From Brevibacillus invocatus (GTDB taxonomy: Bacteria > Bacillota > Bacilli > Brevibacillales > Brevibacillaceae): DNA of 64,000 bases. The stretch lies in contig NZ_RHHR01000013.1 of NCBI RefSeq assembly GCF_003710915.1, positions 173,011-237,010 on the forward strand, read 5' to 3'. Below, one piece after another: positions 1-8,666 of this stretch; position 1 is the first letter of the stretch; the number at the start of each line of letters is the position of its first letter. A model generated the notes under the pieces. The model worked only from the letters and a program-made list of their open reading frames with translations, did no database searches and was not told the DNA's origin. The position numbers were made by a program, and so were the translations under genes.

Positions 1-699
1 TTCCTCCGGACGAAAGCCGCAGCTCTTTAATCCATCCACATGAGCAATCAGATCAAACAGCCCGCTCTCTACTGTCTGCTCCACCAGATCAAAGTATCGA
101 CTGTACAGGCTGCCGAGATCCATTCTCCCGAAGCGCTCGCTCGTTTGGGGCAGATGAACAGCGACTCCCTCAACAAAATGAACGGCGCCCAGGCAGAAAT
201 CCCAGTCATAGGCATTCACGATCCTGGACAGTGCTGCTTCCTGTTCAGGGAAAAAATCCAGCTCGATTCCGACCCGCAGGGCAATCCCGTCGTCTTCCCA
301 GCGCTGCTTCTCCCTCTCCAGAAAAGCGAGGTAGTTCGGAAAGCTCTCGCAGCAGACTTGATCCAGCCACTGCCGCTGGACTCGTCCCAGATGATCCTGT
401 CCCAGATGCAGCTGCTCTTCATAGAGGCTTTTGAATTGTGTAAAACGGTAGCCATGCTCCACGATGCCGACGATTCCAATCCCCAGCTCCTTGGCTCGCG
501 ACCGATACTCATCCAGCCAGGCCGACGAATAAGGCCCTTCCCTCATGCGATCCGTCAATCTACGCACCAGCCCGTCCATCCATTCCCTTGTGCCAGGCAC
601 CTCTTCCTTTACCTGCTCCGAAAGCGATGCTGTTGTTTGCATCAACCAATCCAGAGAATACGGCCCTTCCTCAACATGGACATGAAAATCTACCTTCAT
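1..699 (-). CDS. PHP-domain phosphoesterase, histidinol-phosphatase-like (3' end outside window)
   Basis: The protein is a metal-dependent PHP-fold phosphoesterase that probably removes phosphate from histidinol phosphate or a similar small molecule in the cytosol. The first 233 residues are visible and the frame stays open to base 1. An H-x-H metal motif (residues 6-8, DFHVH), an EHG motif near residue 84, GIELDF, and AHVDGLK near the window edge follow the HisK/HisJ order of ligands. The ATG at 699 follows GGAGGGGATCGGG, which fixes the start. Family membership is read from motifs, and the exact substrate is uncertain because many PHP proteins are not histidine enzymes. Confidence 0.75.
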   Translation of the reverse strand, partial: MKVDFHVHVEEGPYSLDWLMQTTASLSEQVKEEVPGTREWMDGLVRRLTDRMREGPYSSAWLDEYRSRAKELGIGIVGIVEHGYRFTQFKSLYEEQLHLGQDHLGRVQRQWLDQVCCESFPNYLAFLEREKQRWEDDGIALRVGIELDFFPEQEAALSRIVNAYDWDFCLGAVHFVEGVAVHLPQTSERFGRMDLGSLYSRYFDLVEQTVESGLFDLIAHVDGLKSCGFRPEE

Positions 700-776
700 C
701 CCGATCCCCTCCGCGGGTATTTCCAACAGTCTTACTTGTTTTTATGTTGAGGGAATAGGGCATATGTCACACGAAC

Positions 777-1259
777 CTATTTCATGTCGCTTTTTCGCTC
801 ATACGTACAAAACGCATGTGGATAGCGGTTCTTCTCGTCTATGATACCTTCTCGCTTATCTACCAAGGTAAAGGCATCCCGATCCCATGCCGGGAAATAC
901 GTATCCCCCTGCGTGTCCAAATGGATCTCTGTGATGTACATGCGATCTACCACATCGAGAAACTGGCGATAAATCTCGGCTCCTCCGAAGATGATCACAT
1001 CTCCGAGCGCCAGCACCTCCTCCTTGGTATGAACCACATCCACACCTGGCATGTGAAAATCAAGATTGCGGGTCAGAACGACATTTCGTCGGTTGGGAAG
1101 CGGCTTGCCGATGCCTTCCAGCGTCTTTCTTCCCATCACGATCGTTTGGCCTGTCGTAAGCTCCTTTACGTGCTTCAAATCAGCCGGCAAATGCCAAGGC
1201 ATGACGCCATCCTTGCCGATCACCTGGTTGTTCGCATACGCGACGATCAGGCTAATCAT
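777..1259 (-). CDS. folA: Dihydrofolate reductase
   Basis: The enzyme reduces dihydrofolate to tetrahydrofolate with NADPH in the cytosol. The 160-residue length is typical of bacterial chromosomal DHFR. The N-terminus carries the hallmark [10 protein letters not shown], placing W22 and the catalytic acid D27 where E. coli FolA has them. NADPH-binding VMGRKT and the late [10 protein letters not shown] segment are both present. The ATG overlaps the stop of thyA by four bases (ATGA), so the two are translationally coupled: ThyA makes the dihydrofolate that this enzyme recycles. Confidence 0.97.
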   Translation of the reverse strand: MISLIVAYANNQVIGKDGVMPWHLPADLKHVKELTTGQTIVMGRKTLEGIGKPLPNRRNVVLTRNLDFHMPGVDVVHTKEEVLALGDVIIFGGAEIYRQFLDVVDRMYITEIHLDTQGDTYFPAWDRDAFTLVDKREGIIDEKNRYPHAFCTYERKSDMK

Positions 1260-2050
1260 ACAGCTACCTCTCCTTTAATATGTGGATGGGCTTCGTAGTC
1301 GACCACCTCAATATCGTCGAAGGTAAAGTCAAAAATGGATGTAACCTCCGGGTTGAGCTTCAGCTTTGGCAGAGGCTTCGGCTCTCTGGTCAATTGCAGC
1401 TTTACCTGCTCCACGTGGTTGAGGTACAGGTGAGCATCGCCTAATGTGTGCACAAATTCACCAGGCTCAAGTCCCGTTACATGCGCCATCATCTGGGTGA
1501 GCAAAGCGTAGCTGGCGATATTGAAGGGCACGCCCAAAAACGTGTCTGCACTGCGTTGATACAGCTGGCAGGAAAGCTTTCCATTGGCGACATAAAACTG
1601 AAACAGCAAGTGGCATGGAGGCAGTGCCATCTCATCCAGCTCAGCCGGGTTCCAGGCGCTTACGATCAAACGGCGAGAGTCGGGATTTCGCTTGATTTCC
1701 TCTACGACCCACTTGATTTGATCGACCGTCTTGCCGTCTCGTCCAGCGAAAGAACGCCATTGCTTGCCGTATACCGGTCCCAGATCTCCGTTTTCATCCG
1801 CCCACTCGTTCCAAATGCGCACGCCATTTTCTTGCAAATAGCCAATATTGGTATCACCAGAAAGAAACCACAAGAGCTCGTGGAAAATCGATTTGGTATG
1901 TAATTTTTTCGTTGTAATCAGCGGGAAGCCCTCGCTCAAGTCAAACCGCATCTGATGACCAAAAACACTGATGGTCCCCGTGCCTGTCCGGTCTTCCTTT
2001 TTGACTCCCTCGTCCAGAATGCGCTGGCACAAGTCCAGATATTGTCTCAT
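1256..2050 (-). CDS. thyA: Thymidylate synthase
   Basis: The enzyme methylates dUMP to dTMP using methylene-tetrahydrofolate, producing dihydrofolate. At 264 residues it matches the short E. coli ThyA / Bacillus ThyB class rather than the long ThyA of B. subtilis. The active-site cysteine lies in [11 protein letters not shown] (about residue 146), and the C-terminal substrate segment is complete. The start follows GAAGGAGTGTAGGGGA. It is the first gene of a thyA-folA pair transcribed leftward. Confidence 0.97.
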   Translation of the reverse strand: MRQYLDLCQRILDEGVKKEDRTGTGTISVFGHQMRFDLSEGFPLITTKKLHTKSIFHELLWFLSGDTNIGYLQENGVRIWNEWADENGDLGPVYGKQWRSFAGRDGKTVDQIKWVVEEIKRNPDSRRLIVSAWNPAELDEMALPPCHLLFQFYVANGKLSCQLYQRSADTFLGVPFNIASYALLTQMMAHVTGLEPGEFVHTLGDAHLYLNHVEQVKLQLTREPKPLPKLKLNPEVTSIFDFTFDDIEVVDYEAHPHIKGEVAV

Positions 2051-2123
2051 TCCCCTACACTCCTTCCCTATTAGGTCTATACTAAACCAAAACGGCGCGA
2101 TTGAAAACGGAAGGGATACAGCA

Positions 2124-2132
2124 TGCTATAAT
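2124..2132 (+). promoter_or_regulatory. Extended -10 promoter of the broken MocR gene
   Basis: A consensus TATAAT preceded by TGC (extended -10) lies 40 bases upstream of the regulator's ATG. The nearest -35-like TTGAAA (2101-2106) is 20 bases away, too far for a standard element, so the extended -10 probably carries recognition. The downstream gene is broken, so this may be a promoter without a working product. Confidence 0.45.
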
Positions 2133-2171
2133 AACAAGGAATCGAACGCATGAAAAAGGAAGCGGGATCAA

Positions 2172-3282
2172 ATGGACGAGAAAGAATCGAAGACCAAACC
2201 ACGCTACAAACAAATTGCAGAACAAATGGAGCAGCGGATCAGCATCGGTGAATTTCCACCTGGCCATTTTTTGCCTTCTGAGCGGTTGCTTGCCAAGGAA
2301 CTTCATGTAAACCGCTCCACGATCGTCGCAGCGTATGATGAGTTGCAAGCAGCAGGTGTGGTCGAGAGAAAGCGAGGCAGCGGTACGATCGTCAGCCGGG
2401 ATATTTGGTGCACAGCAAGCTTTGCATCTGGTCGTGCAATGTCTGTTGCAACCTGGAGACGCTGTAGCAATCGAAGAACCATCCTACTGTTATTCCCTGC
2501 CCTTGTTTCGTTCTTCCGGCTTACGGACCTTCCCACTTCCTGTAGATAAAGACGGGATTATACCCGAACAACTGGCAGAGCTTCATCGCAAGCATCGGAT
2601 CAAGATGGTCTTTCTCAACCCCAATTACCAGAACCCGACCGGGAGCCTGCTCTCTCTGGAGAGACGCCATCGCTTGTTGGCTCTTTCAGCAGAAAACGGC
2701 ATCCCGATTATTGAGGATGATCCTTATAGTCTGACCTCTTTTTCCGGTGAGTCCGTACCGACACTCAAATCACTCGACAGGCACGGTACTGTGCTATACA
2801 TCAGTTCATTGACAAAAATCGTCGCGTCCGGACTGCGCATCGGCTGGATTGTCGGACCTCAGACCGTCATCGAGCGATTGGCAGATGCCAAGCAGCAATT
2901 TGACTACGGACACAGTATTTTTCCGCAGTGGCTGGCTGACAAGTTTCTATCCTCATCTGATTTTTCTAGACATATGGATCTATTACGCAGCCAGCTCCTC
3001 CTGCGTCGCGACCAGCTCGTGACCTCGTTGCAAGGCCATTTTGGCGATCAGGCAGAACTTGTGATACCAGCTGGAGGCATTCACCTTTGGTGCGGTCTGG
3101 CTGGTGAATGGAACGAATCACAGCTGTTGCGTGAAGCCGTGAAGCGAGGCACCATTTTTGTCCCTGGGCATCTTTTTGGAGCGAAGGATGGATACGTGCG
3201 CTTCACATTTGGGCGAGCGGATGCAGACGAAATTCGCGAAGCTGTTTCTCGCTTTGCAGATGCTTTCACTTTAAGTGGATGA
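2172..3282 (+). pseudogene. MocR/GabR-type regulator with internal deletion and frameshift
   Basis: MocR regulators join an N-terminal GntR winged helix to a PLP-dependent aminotransferase-like domain and total about 470 residues. Here the GntR part is intact in one frame for about 78 codons (PRYKQIAEQ, FLPSERLLAKELHV, GTIVSRD). From about 2400 homology continues in another frame at GAQQALHLVVQCLLQPGD and runs to 3282, including NPNYQNPTGS and the PLP-lysine region SSLTKI. About 100 residues that normally connect the domains are missing and the frame has changed at the junction. No full-length regulator can be made. The GntR fragment could still be expressed as a short protein. Confidence 0.85.
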
Positions 3283-3409
3283 GCAAAAAAGCTACCAAGT
3301 GGATGGTTTCAATTTGTATGGATCGCGCTATGATCAAGTTGTGCAAGATGTTTGATTCCTTGTCTTCATCTGAATCAATCCTGTTCATTCCCAGAAAGGA
3401 CGATGGTGT

Positions 3410-3607
3410 ATGTCCATTTATCCATTTATCATTGCTGTCTTTGTACTGGTCGCGATCGCCCTAGCTGCCACCTTTAAGATCGGATTGCAGCCAGAAGAAA
3501 CCAGACAGCGGGGATTCGTCGAGCGCTCCCGAAACCTGTTGATCATATACGGAGTCATCACCATAATCTTGTTGATTGCTTTGGCCGTCTTTCTCTATTT
3601 GCGCTGA
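3410..3607 (+). CDS. Small two-helix membrane protein
   Basis: This 65-residue protein has a hydrophobic helix at residues 3-20, a charged loop (QPEETRQRGFVERSRN) and a second helix at residues 44-64. It is probably an inner-membrane hairpin with the polar loop on one side. A ribosome binding site (AGAAAGGACGATGGTGT) precedes the ATG and a strong terminator follows 20 bases after the stop, which supports a real gene. I do not recognise the family and assign no function. Confidence 0.6.
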   Translation: MSIYPFIIAVFVLVAIALAATFKIGLQPEETRQRGFVERSRNLLIIYGVITIILLIALAVFLYLR

Positions 3608-3625
3608 TTTGGAACATTCGCTAGC

Positions 3626-3679
3626 AAAAAAACGCCGTCCGCTCTCTACGAACGAGAGCGACGGCGTTATTTTTTTTGG
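3626..3679. terminator. Bidirectional terminator
   Basis: A 15-bp stem with one bulged C (AACGCCGTC-GCTCTC paired with GAGAGCGACGGCGTT) is flanked by an A-run on the left and eight T on the right. It can end transcription of the small membrane protein on the plus strand and of the cold-shock gene on the minus strand. Confidence 0.88.
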
Positions 3680-3702
3680 TGGCCAGACATTGAAAAGGCG
3701 GA

Positions 3703-3915
3703 TTAATTGTTCACTGCTGAGCGTTCTACATTTGCTGCTTGCTGACCTCGTTGACCATTGACAATTTCAAAGGTAACGAGCTCGCCCTCCTCCAAATTGC
3801 GGTAACCGGATCCACTGATTGCTGAGTAGTGAACGAACACGTCCGGCCCACCATCCCGTTCAATAAAACCATACCCCTTCTCCTTGCTAAACCATTTCAC
3901 TTTCCCATGAATCAT
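3703..3915 (-). CDS. Cold-shock-domain RNA-binding protein
   Basis: This 70-residue single-domain OB-fold protein binds single-stranded RNA or DNA and acts as an RNA chaperone. RNP1 (KGYGFIE, residues 13-19) and RNP2 (VFVHYSAI, residues 26-33) are both present, and the length is close to the 66-67 residues of CspA/CspB. The start is MIHGKVKWF rather than the usual M-x-GTVKWF, and the C-terminus (NVERSAVNN) is slightly extended, so it is a divergent paralogue. The ATG follows CAGGGAGGAAATGCA. Confidence 0.92.
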   Translation of the reverse strand: MIHGKVKWFSKEKGYGFIERDGGPDVFVHYSAISGSGYRNLEEGELVTFEIVNGQRGQQAANVERSAVNN

Positions 3916-4045
3916 TGCATTTCCTCCCTGTACAAATTGCAGCTATGCGCTTACTTCATCCTATGCGGATGCGAAGAAAGTGGAGATACGGTATGATAAA
4001 TAAAGTACGACTTTTCGTCTTTTCGCCGAAAGGAGATGATTTAGC

Positions 4046-4507
4046 ATGCGTAAAACCGCTATTGTCCTCTGCGCATTGCTTTTGACGGCATGTTCAGAGG
4101 TATCAGAAGGTGTACAGACGGCTCAACAGGCAATCGAGACAGGAAAGCAAGCGATCGAAACAGGAAAACAGGTCGTAGAGGCTGGAAAGCAGCTGGCCGA
4201 ATCTGAGATCGCCCAACAGTTGAAAACCTATCTGCAGGAAAAATACGACTCCTCTGAGGCACTGAGAAACGCGATGTTTAGTGGAGACGGGCAGCTTTTA
4301 AGTGAAGAATTGCAAAAAACGGAGCTGGCCAACTTCAGCTTTTACAAATCCGATCTGCTCGGCCTCGAATACAAGGGAAAACTGACCGGAGACGGCAAAT
4401 TCCAAGTATTGAAGCAGGATCTGAACAATCCTTCTGCGGAGCCTACCGTGGTCAAGGAGTTCCAGGTAAATCTGGACAGCAGTGGACAAATTCAATTGCA
4501 GGAATAG
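4046..4507 (+). CDS. Lipoprotein with short helical repeats
   Basis: A 153-residue protein with a lipoprotein signal peptide (positive MRK, hydrophobic core, lipobox LLTAC with Cys at 16), so it should be lipid-anchored on the outer face of the membrane. After the cysteine there is a helix-forming stretch with near-identical units (QAIETGK twice, then QVVEAGK), followed by a compact domain without a motif I recognise. AAAGGAGATGATTT precedes the start, and a terminator follows. It is monocistronic. Function unknown. Confidence 0.72.
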   Translation: MRKTAIVLCALLLTACSEVSEGVQTAQQAIETGKQAIETGKQVVEAGKQLAESEIAQQLKTYLQEKYDSSEALRNAMFSGDGQLLSEELQKTELANFSFYKSDLLGLEYKGKLTGDGKFQVLKQDLNNPSAEPTVVKEFQVNLDSSGQIQLQE

Positions 4508-4531
4508 ACGTTCAAAAGATTTTTTTGATAG

Positions 4532-4562
4532 GCTTGCGATCCCGTATCGCAAGCTTTTTTTC
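4532..4562 (+). terminator. Rho-independent terminator
   Basis: A 9-bp perfect stem (GCTTGCGAT / ATCGCAAGC) with a 5-base loop is followed by eight T, 25 bases after the lipoprotein stop. Confidence 0.92.
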
Positions 4563-4701
4563 TTTGGCTGCCGAGAGCCCATCCAAAGCTGAGATCCTGG
4601 GTCTTTATTCCAAGCCTTAGCCTTCACGTTTTTGCATGATCAAAAAGAATAAGTCCATATTACACCCATAGAGACTGAATACATAAGAGGTGCTGTGACG
4701 T

Positions 4702-6168
4702 ATGAACATGCTGCTTGGCTCCATTATCGTCTATATGGCTGGAATGCTGCTCATTGGCTATTACGCTTATCGACGCACCTCCAATCTGACTGATTACATG
4801 CTGGGCGGACGCTCTCTCGGTCCCACTGTCACTGCCTTGAGTGCAGGAGCTTCCGATATGAGTGGATGGCTGATGATGGGCTTGCCGGGAGCCATGTTCG
4901 CCCAGGGTCTGAGCGCTTCCTGGATCGCGATCGGCCTGACTTTAGGTGCCTATGCGAACTGGCTGTATGTAGCTCCGCGCTTGCGTACCTATACAGAGAT
5001 GGCCAACAACTCGATTACGATTCCCGCTTATCTGGAGAATCGCTTTGGAGATGCTTCTCATCTGCTGCGACTGGTATCGGGCCTTGTCATCCTGATCTTT
5101 TTTACATTTTACGTCTCATCCGGCTTGGTCTCTGGGGGTGTTTTGTTTGAAAACACCTTCCAGCTCAGCTACCAAACCGGGTTGTGGATAGTGGGACTGG
5201 TGACGATCGCGTACACCCTTTTCGGGGGCTTCCTGGCTGTGAGCTGGACCGATGCTGTCCAAGGCCTCATCATGGTCATTGCCCTAATCATGGTCCCTCT
5301 CGTTACTATCGTTGCGGCAGGTGGGGTGGGGGAATCGTTTTCCGAGATTCGCTCCATCGATCCTTCTCTGCTCAACATTTTCAAAGGGACCAGTCTGCTC
5401 GGGATCATCTCGCTTTTCGCCTGGGGGCTTGGCTATTTCGGTCAGCCGCATATCATCGTTCGCTTCATGGCGATTACTTCGACGAAAGAAATTAAAAAGG
5501 CCACCCGAATTGGCATGGGGTGGATGATATTCTCGGTTGCGGGCGCGATGCTCACCGGCCTTGTAGGAATTGCCCTTTACTCCAAAAACAGCTGGACGCT
5601 GGCTGATCCGGAGACCATTTTTATCCAGCTTGGTACGATACTTTTTCACCCGATCATCACAGGGTTTTTGCTTGCGGCTATACTGGCTGCCATCATGAGC
5701 ACGATCTCGTCACAGCTCCTCGTGACATCCAGCTCCCTGACGGAGGACATATACAAGACTTTCTTTCGGCGCTCGGCAACAGACAAGGAGCTGGTGAGAA
5801 TCGGACGACTCTCTGTTCTCATCGTTGCGGTCATCGCATTTCTGCTCGCTCTAAACAAAAACGACACCATTCTCGATCTAGTCGGCTACGCCTGGGCAGG
5901 GTTTGGTTCCTCTTTTGGACCTGTCATCCTGCTGTCGCTGTACTGGAAGCGCATGAACCGCTGGGGGGCACTGGCAGGGATGATTGCAGGGGCCTTGACG
6001 GTCATCATCTGGACGAGATTCGATGTGCTAAAGGACTTTTTGTATGAGATGGTCCCAGGCTTTGCTGTGAGCCTGTTGGCGATCCTGATCGTCAGCAACG
6101 TCACGGCAAGGCCACCGATGGAAGTAGAATCGCAATACGACGCATACCTGAAGAAGAACCAACAATAA
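4702..6168 (+). CDS. putP: Sodium/proline symporter
   Basis: This 488-residue member of the sodium:solute symporter family imports proline with sodium. It begins with a membrane helix and the family motif LTDYMLGGRSLGPTVTALSAGASDMSGWL, which contains residues of the Na/substrate site, and contains about 13 hydrophobic segments and WTDAVQG. Length matches PutP/OpuE (about 490). It stands alone, followed by a repeat-type terminator shared with the convergent deacetylase gene. Proline as substrate is inferred from resemblance to PutP. Confidence 0.88.
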   Translation: MNMLLGSIIVYMAGMLLIGYYAYRRTSNLTDYMLGGRSLGPTVTALSAGASDMSGWLMMGLPGAMFAQGLSASWIAIGLTLGAYANWLYVAPRLRTYTEMANNSITIPAYLENRFGDASHLLRLVSGLVILIFFTFYVSSGLVSGGVLFENTFQLSYQTGLWIVGLVTIAYTLFGGFLAVSWTDAVQGLIMVIALIMVPLVTIVAAGGVGESFSEIRSIDPSLLNIFKGTSLLGIISLFAWGLGYFGQPHIIVRFMAITSTKEIKKATRIGMGWMIFSVAGAMLTGLVGIALYSKNSWTLADPETIFIQLGTILFHPIITGFLLAAILAAIMSTISSQLLVTSSSLTEDIYKTFFRRSATDKELVRIGRLSVLIVAVIAFLLALNKNDTILDLVGYAWAGFGSSFGPVILLSLYWKRMNRWGALAGMIAGALTVIIWTRFDVLKDFLYEMVPGFAVSLLAILIVSNVTARPPMEVESQYDAYLKKNQQ

Positions 6169-6209
6169 TGACTCATGTTCTACACCGCAGGATGAGGCCG
6201 AGATGGATC

Positions 6210-6290
6210 GAAAAAACGAAACACGCTTTTAAGCGTCCACCCCTGAGAGATTCCTTGGAGACGGCGCTTGGGACGCGGTTTCGTTTTTTC
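6210..6290. repeat. Compact copy of a structured intergenic repeat; probable bidirectional terminator
   Basis: An 81-bp inverted structure lies between convergent putP and the polysaccharide deacetylase gene. Its outer 13-bp perfect stem (6210-6222 with 6278-6290) starts with an A6 and ends with a T6 run. Inside, GCGTCC (6233-6238) pairs with GGACGC (6271-6276). Read on the minus strand, the interior aligns with the core of the two longer copies at 17.6 and 44.7 kb: all share a TCTCA element, GGTGGACGC and a following TAAA-like segment. The symmetrical A/T ends suit termination in both directions. It lacks the 5' and 3' side modules of the long copies. Confidence 0.75.
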
Positions 6291-6323
6291 ACGAAGTCGG
6301 GCAGTCTATCCTGTTCTTACTCG

Positions 6324-6983
6324 TTACCAATACGCTTCAAGCTGGAACATCTCCGATATCGTCGTAAAAGCGTATTTTTGTTCACAAAGCACTTCGATGA
6401 TATACGGCAAAGCTTCCACTGTTCCCTTGAGTGTATCATCTACAGTTCCCGCACAATGCTGCAAGACGACAGAGCCCGGCCCTACATGCCCGAGGACATT
6501 CCTCGCTACCTGGGGCCTGGTAAGCCCCTTCCAATCCCAGCTGTCCACATCCCACAGGATGATCTCGTGACCCCCAGCCTTTAAAATACGGTTCACGTCT
6601 TCATTCGTCGCTCCGTATGGGGGACGAACCAGGCGTGGCTTCAAGCCAATGATTTTATCGATTTGCTCTGTGGTTCTCTCCACTTGGTCGAGCACGGCAG
6701 AGAGCGCAATTTTCGTAAAATACGGATGGTCCCAGCTGTGATTCCCGATTACATGTCCCTCGGACGCTATTCTTTCCAGTATTTTGGGATTGTATTTTGC
6801 CATTTGACCTACGCACATGAAGGTTGCCTTTACGCGATACTGGGCCAAGATATCCAAAACACGCGGGGTCCATAGATGGTCGGGACCATCATCAAAGGTA
6901 AGCGCGACTTCCTTGGGTTTTCTCCGAATTGGAGCTTCTGTGGTACTATACCGGCTCTTCCCTTTTTCTTCACCCTTTTTCAT
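6324..6983 (-). CDS. Polysaccharide deacetylase (NodB domain)
   Basis: The product is a carbohydrate de-N-acetylase of family CE4, acting on N-acetylglucosamine polymers such as peptidoglycan. The 219 residues are essentially one NodB domain: TFDDGP (29-34, catalytic Asp and metal Asp), HSWDH (His82 and His86, metal ligands), RPPYG (120-124) and LQHC (His176) in place of the usual L-H-D-x. There is no signal peptide, so it may act in the mother cell or be released on lysis. It follows two YkvP/CgeB-like LysM genes on the same strand, 35 bases downstream, suggesting a shared spore-envelope role. Confidence 0.88.
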   Translation of the reverse strand: MKKGEEKGKSRYSTTEAPIRRKPKEVALTFDDGPDHLWTPRVLDILAQYRVKATFMCVGQMAKYNPKILERIASEGHVIGNHSWDHPYFTKIALSAVLDQVERTTEQIDKIIGLKPRLVRPPYGATNEDVNRILKAGGHEIILWDVDSWDWKGLTRPQVARNVLGHVGPGSVVLQHCAGTVDDTLKGTVEALPYIIEVLCEQKYAFTTISEMFQLEAYW

Positions 6984-7018
6984 TCATTCACCTCCATCAA
7001 GCTTCAATCTCAAACCGT

Positions 7019-8644
7019 TCAACGACACTCTCCCGCTTCGTCCATATATTTCATGATTTTGGCGACGTATTGCTGCGTTTCTTCCGGCGTTGCGGACAAC
7101 CAGGAATTCCCTTGTTCTGCTATTGCCTTTTTCATGTTGTTTACACCCCAGTTATATGCCCCCAATGCTTTGGGAATATCGCCTTCGAATTCTTTCAGCA
7201 TTTCTTTCACGTACATCGCCCCACCCAAAATGTTTTGCCACGGATTGGTACGATCGATTCCTAGCTCCTCTGCCGTTTCAGTCAAGAGCTGCATAATGCC
7301 GAATGCACCAGCTTTGCTCAATCCTGCATTTTTTCCAAAACTAGATTCAGCGTAGGCAATCCCATGCAGAAGGATCGGGTCCAGATGAAACAGACGTGCC
7401 GCCTTGTCCAGCATCATTTTTACTTCTTGCTGTCCATCAAAAGAATCCTCACGTGCTGGCGGTATTTTTAAGGGCTGCCCGACAAAAATCATATTGGATG
7501 TGAGTTTGTTCCCTTTTTTAAGCTGTTCTACCGATACCATGTATCTCTGGGCAATCTCCCAGAGGGTTTCTCCCTGGCTCACGATATGCGTTTCGTAAGG
7601 TTCGATGGAGGCAGCATCGTAATAGAGAAGCTCACCATGGTGTTGGGGACTCTCCTTTTGATCGGGCAGAATGCCATGCTCTCTCAATGTACGCAGCATA
7701 TATTCCGCTCGCTGGCGGTAGGTGTGGCTACGGACTGCAAGATTTCCCCGTTCGCGAATTCTTCTTCGCTCTTCTTCGGGACGGGCCAGGTATTCACGAA
7801 CGAGGCGAAGTGTCTCTTCAGCAGTAGCAGAGACCAGCAGATCGTCACCTGGGCGAAACAATCTCCTGATCTCAGGCGTATCCTGTGTGAGAAGGAATCC
7901 GCCACAGCCGAGTATTTCAAAAATTTTCTGCGGGATCTGGGTACCCCATGTGAGTAAGCTGATGACGATGTCTGACGAGCAGTAGACTTGTTTCATCTCT
8001 GTAGATGGCAAGGAGGCATGAATCCACTCCTGCGGGATGTCGAGCCCAAAGAAGGGCTTCATTTTATCCCAATCCCTGCCATAAAAATCAATCCGTATGT
8101 TTTCGTACAAAAGCGGTCGAATCAGGTTATGCAGGGCCATCAACCGATCCTGATCCGTATGATGTTTATACATGTGGGGAAAAGCATGCCCTACCAATGC
8201 TATCGAATGGCGGGGTTCGGAGGGAGTAGGTTCGGGGAAAAAGAAAGTCTGATCATAACCGAAGTCCATATGTGAAGCCCGAAAGCCTGCCTGTCTGTAA
8301 GTGGCTACACATGCAGGGGATACTGAAAACACAAAGTCAACCTGCAAACGCGAAATCAAAGGCAAGGACCAGATTTCGAGAAAGGTAGGGTCATCTACCG
8401 CCCAATAGACCAACGGCACTTTGGCTTCCTGGGAGCATTGTCGAATGACATGCTGCAGCGTGATCGACAGCTCTGGGCCCCAGCCTATCACGACCATCAG
8501 TTCAGGCCTGTATTTTTTGATCATTTCAGGAATATTTTTCTCGGTTAATGGTCCCGTAATCATCACTTGATGTCCTGCATCACGAAACCCATACGCGAGT
8601 CCATGAACGGATGCGTGGCTATTTTCAAAGAACAAAACGCGCAT
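7019..8644 (-). CDS. CgeB-like glycosyltransferase fused to LysM and lytic transglycosylase domains
   Basis: Three modules are visible in 541 residues. Residues 1-325 form a GT-B/CgeB-type glycosyltransferase-like region (MRVLFFENSHA, GWGPE, DFGYDQTFF, IDFYGRDW, FEILGCGGFLLTQDTPEI). Residues 351-396 form a LysM peptidoglycan-binding domain (QGETLWEIAQRY). Residues 405-535 form a soluble lytic transglycosylase-type domain with catalytic Glu433 in AYAESSF, then GIMQL and ALGAYNWG. No signal peptide is present, as is usual for spore-coat YkvP and CgeB. The neighbouring gene is a paralogue lacking the last module. The combination suggests a spore-envelope protein that binds and cuts peptidoglycan; glycosyltransferase activity is inferred from fold only. 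Confidence 0.85.
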   Translation of the reverse strand: MRVLFFENSHASVHGLAYGFRDAGHQVMITGPLTEKNIPEMIKKYRPELMVVIGWGPELSITLQHVIRQCSQEAKVPLVYWAVDDPTFLEIWSLPLISRLQVDFVFSVSPACVATYRQAGFRASHMDFGYDQTFFFPEPTPSEPRHSIALVGHAFPHMYKHHTDQDRLMALHNLIRPLLYENIRIDFYGRDWDKMKPFFGLDIPQEWIHASLPSTEMKQVYCSSDIVISLLTWGTQIPQKIFEILGCGGFLLTQDTPEIRRLFRPGDDLLVSATAEETLRLVREYLARPEEERRRIRERGNLAVRSHTYRQRAEYMLRTLREHGILPDQKESPQHHGELLYYDAASIEPYETHIVSQGETLWEIAQRYMVSVEQLKKGNKLTSNMIFVGQPLKIPPAREDSFDGQQEVKMMLDKAARLFHLDPILLHGIAYAESSFGKNAGLSKAGAFGIMQLLTETAEELGIDRTNPWQNILGGAMYVKEMLKEFEGDIPKALGAYNWGVNNMKKAIAEQGNSWLSATPEETQQYVAKIMKYMDEAGECR

Positions 8645-8666
8645 GAACGTTCTTTCACCTCCAATC

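Noticed and set aside
6210..6290. Possible glycine riboswitch: the minus strand contains an AATCTCTCAGG string resembling the glycine aptamer core.
   Set aside because: The paired GGAGAG strand, the second aptamer and a downstream glycine gene are missing, and the segment aligns better with the repeat family at 17.6 and 44.7 kb.
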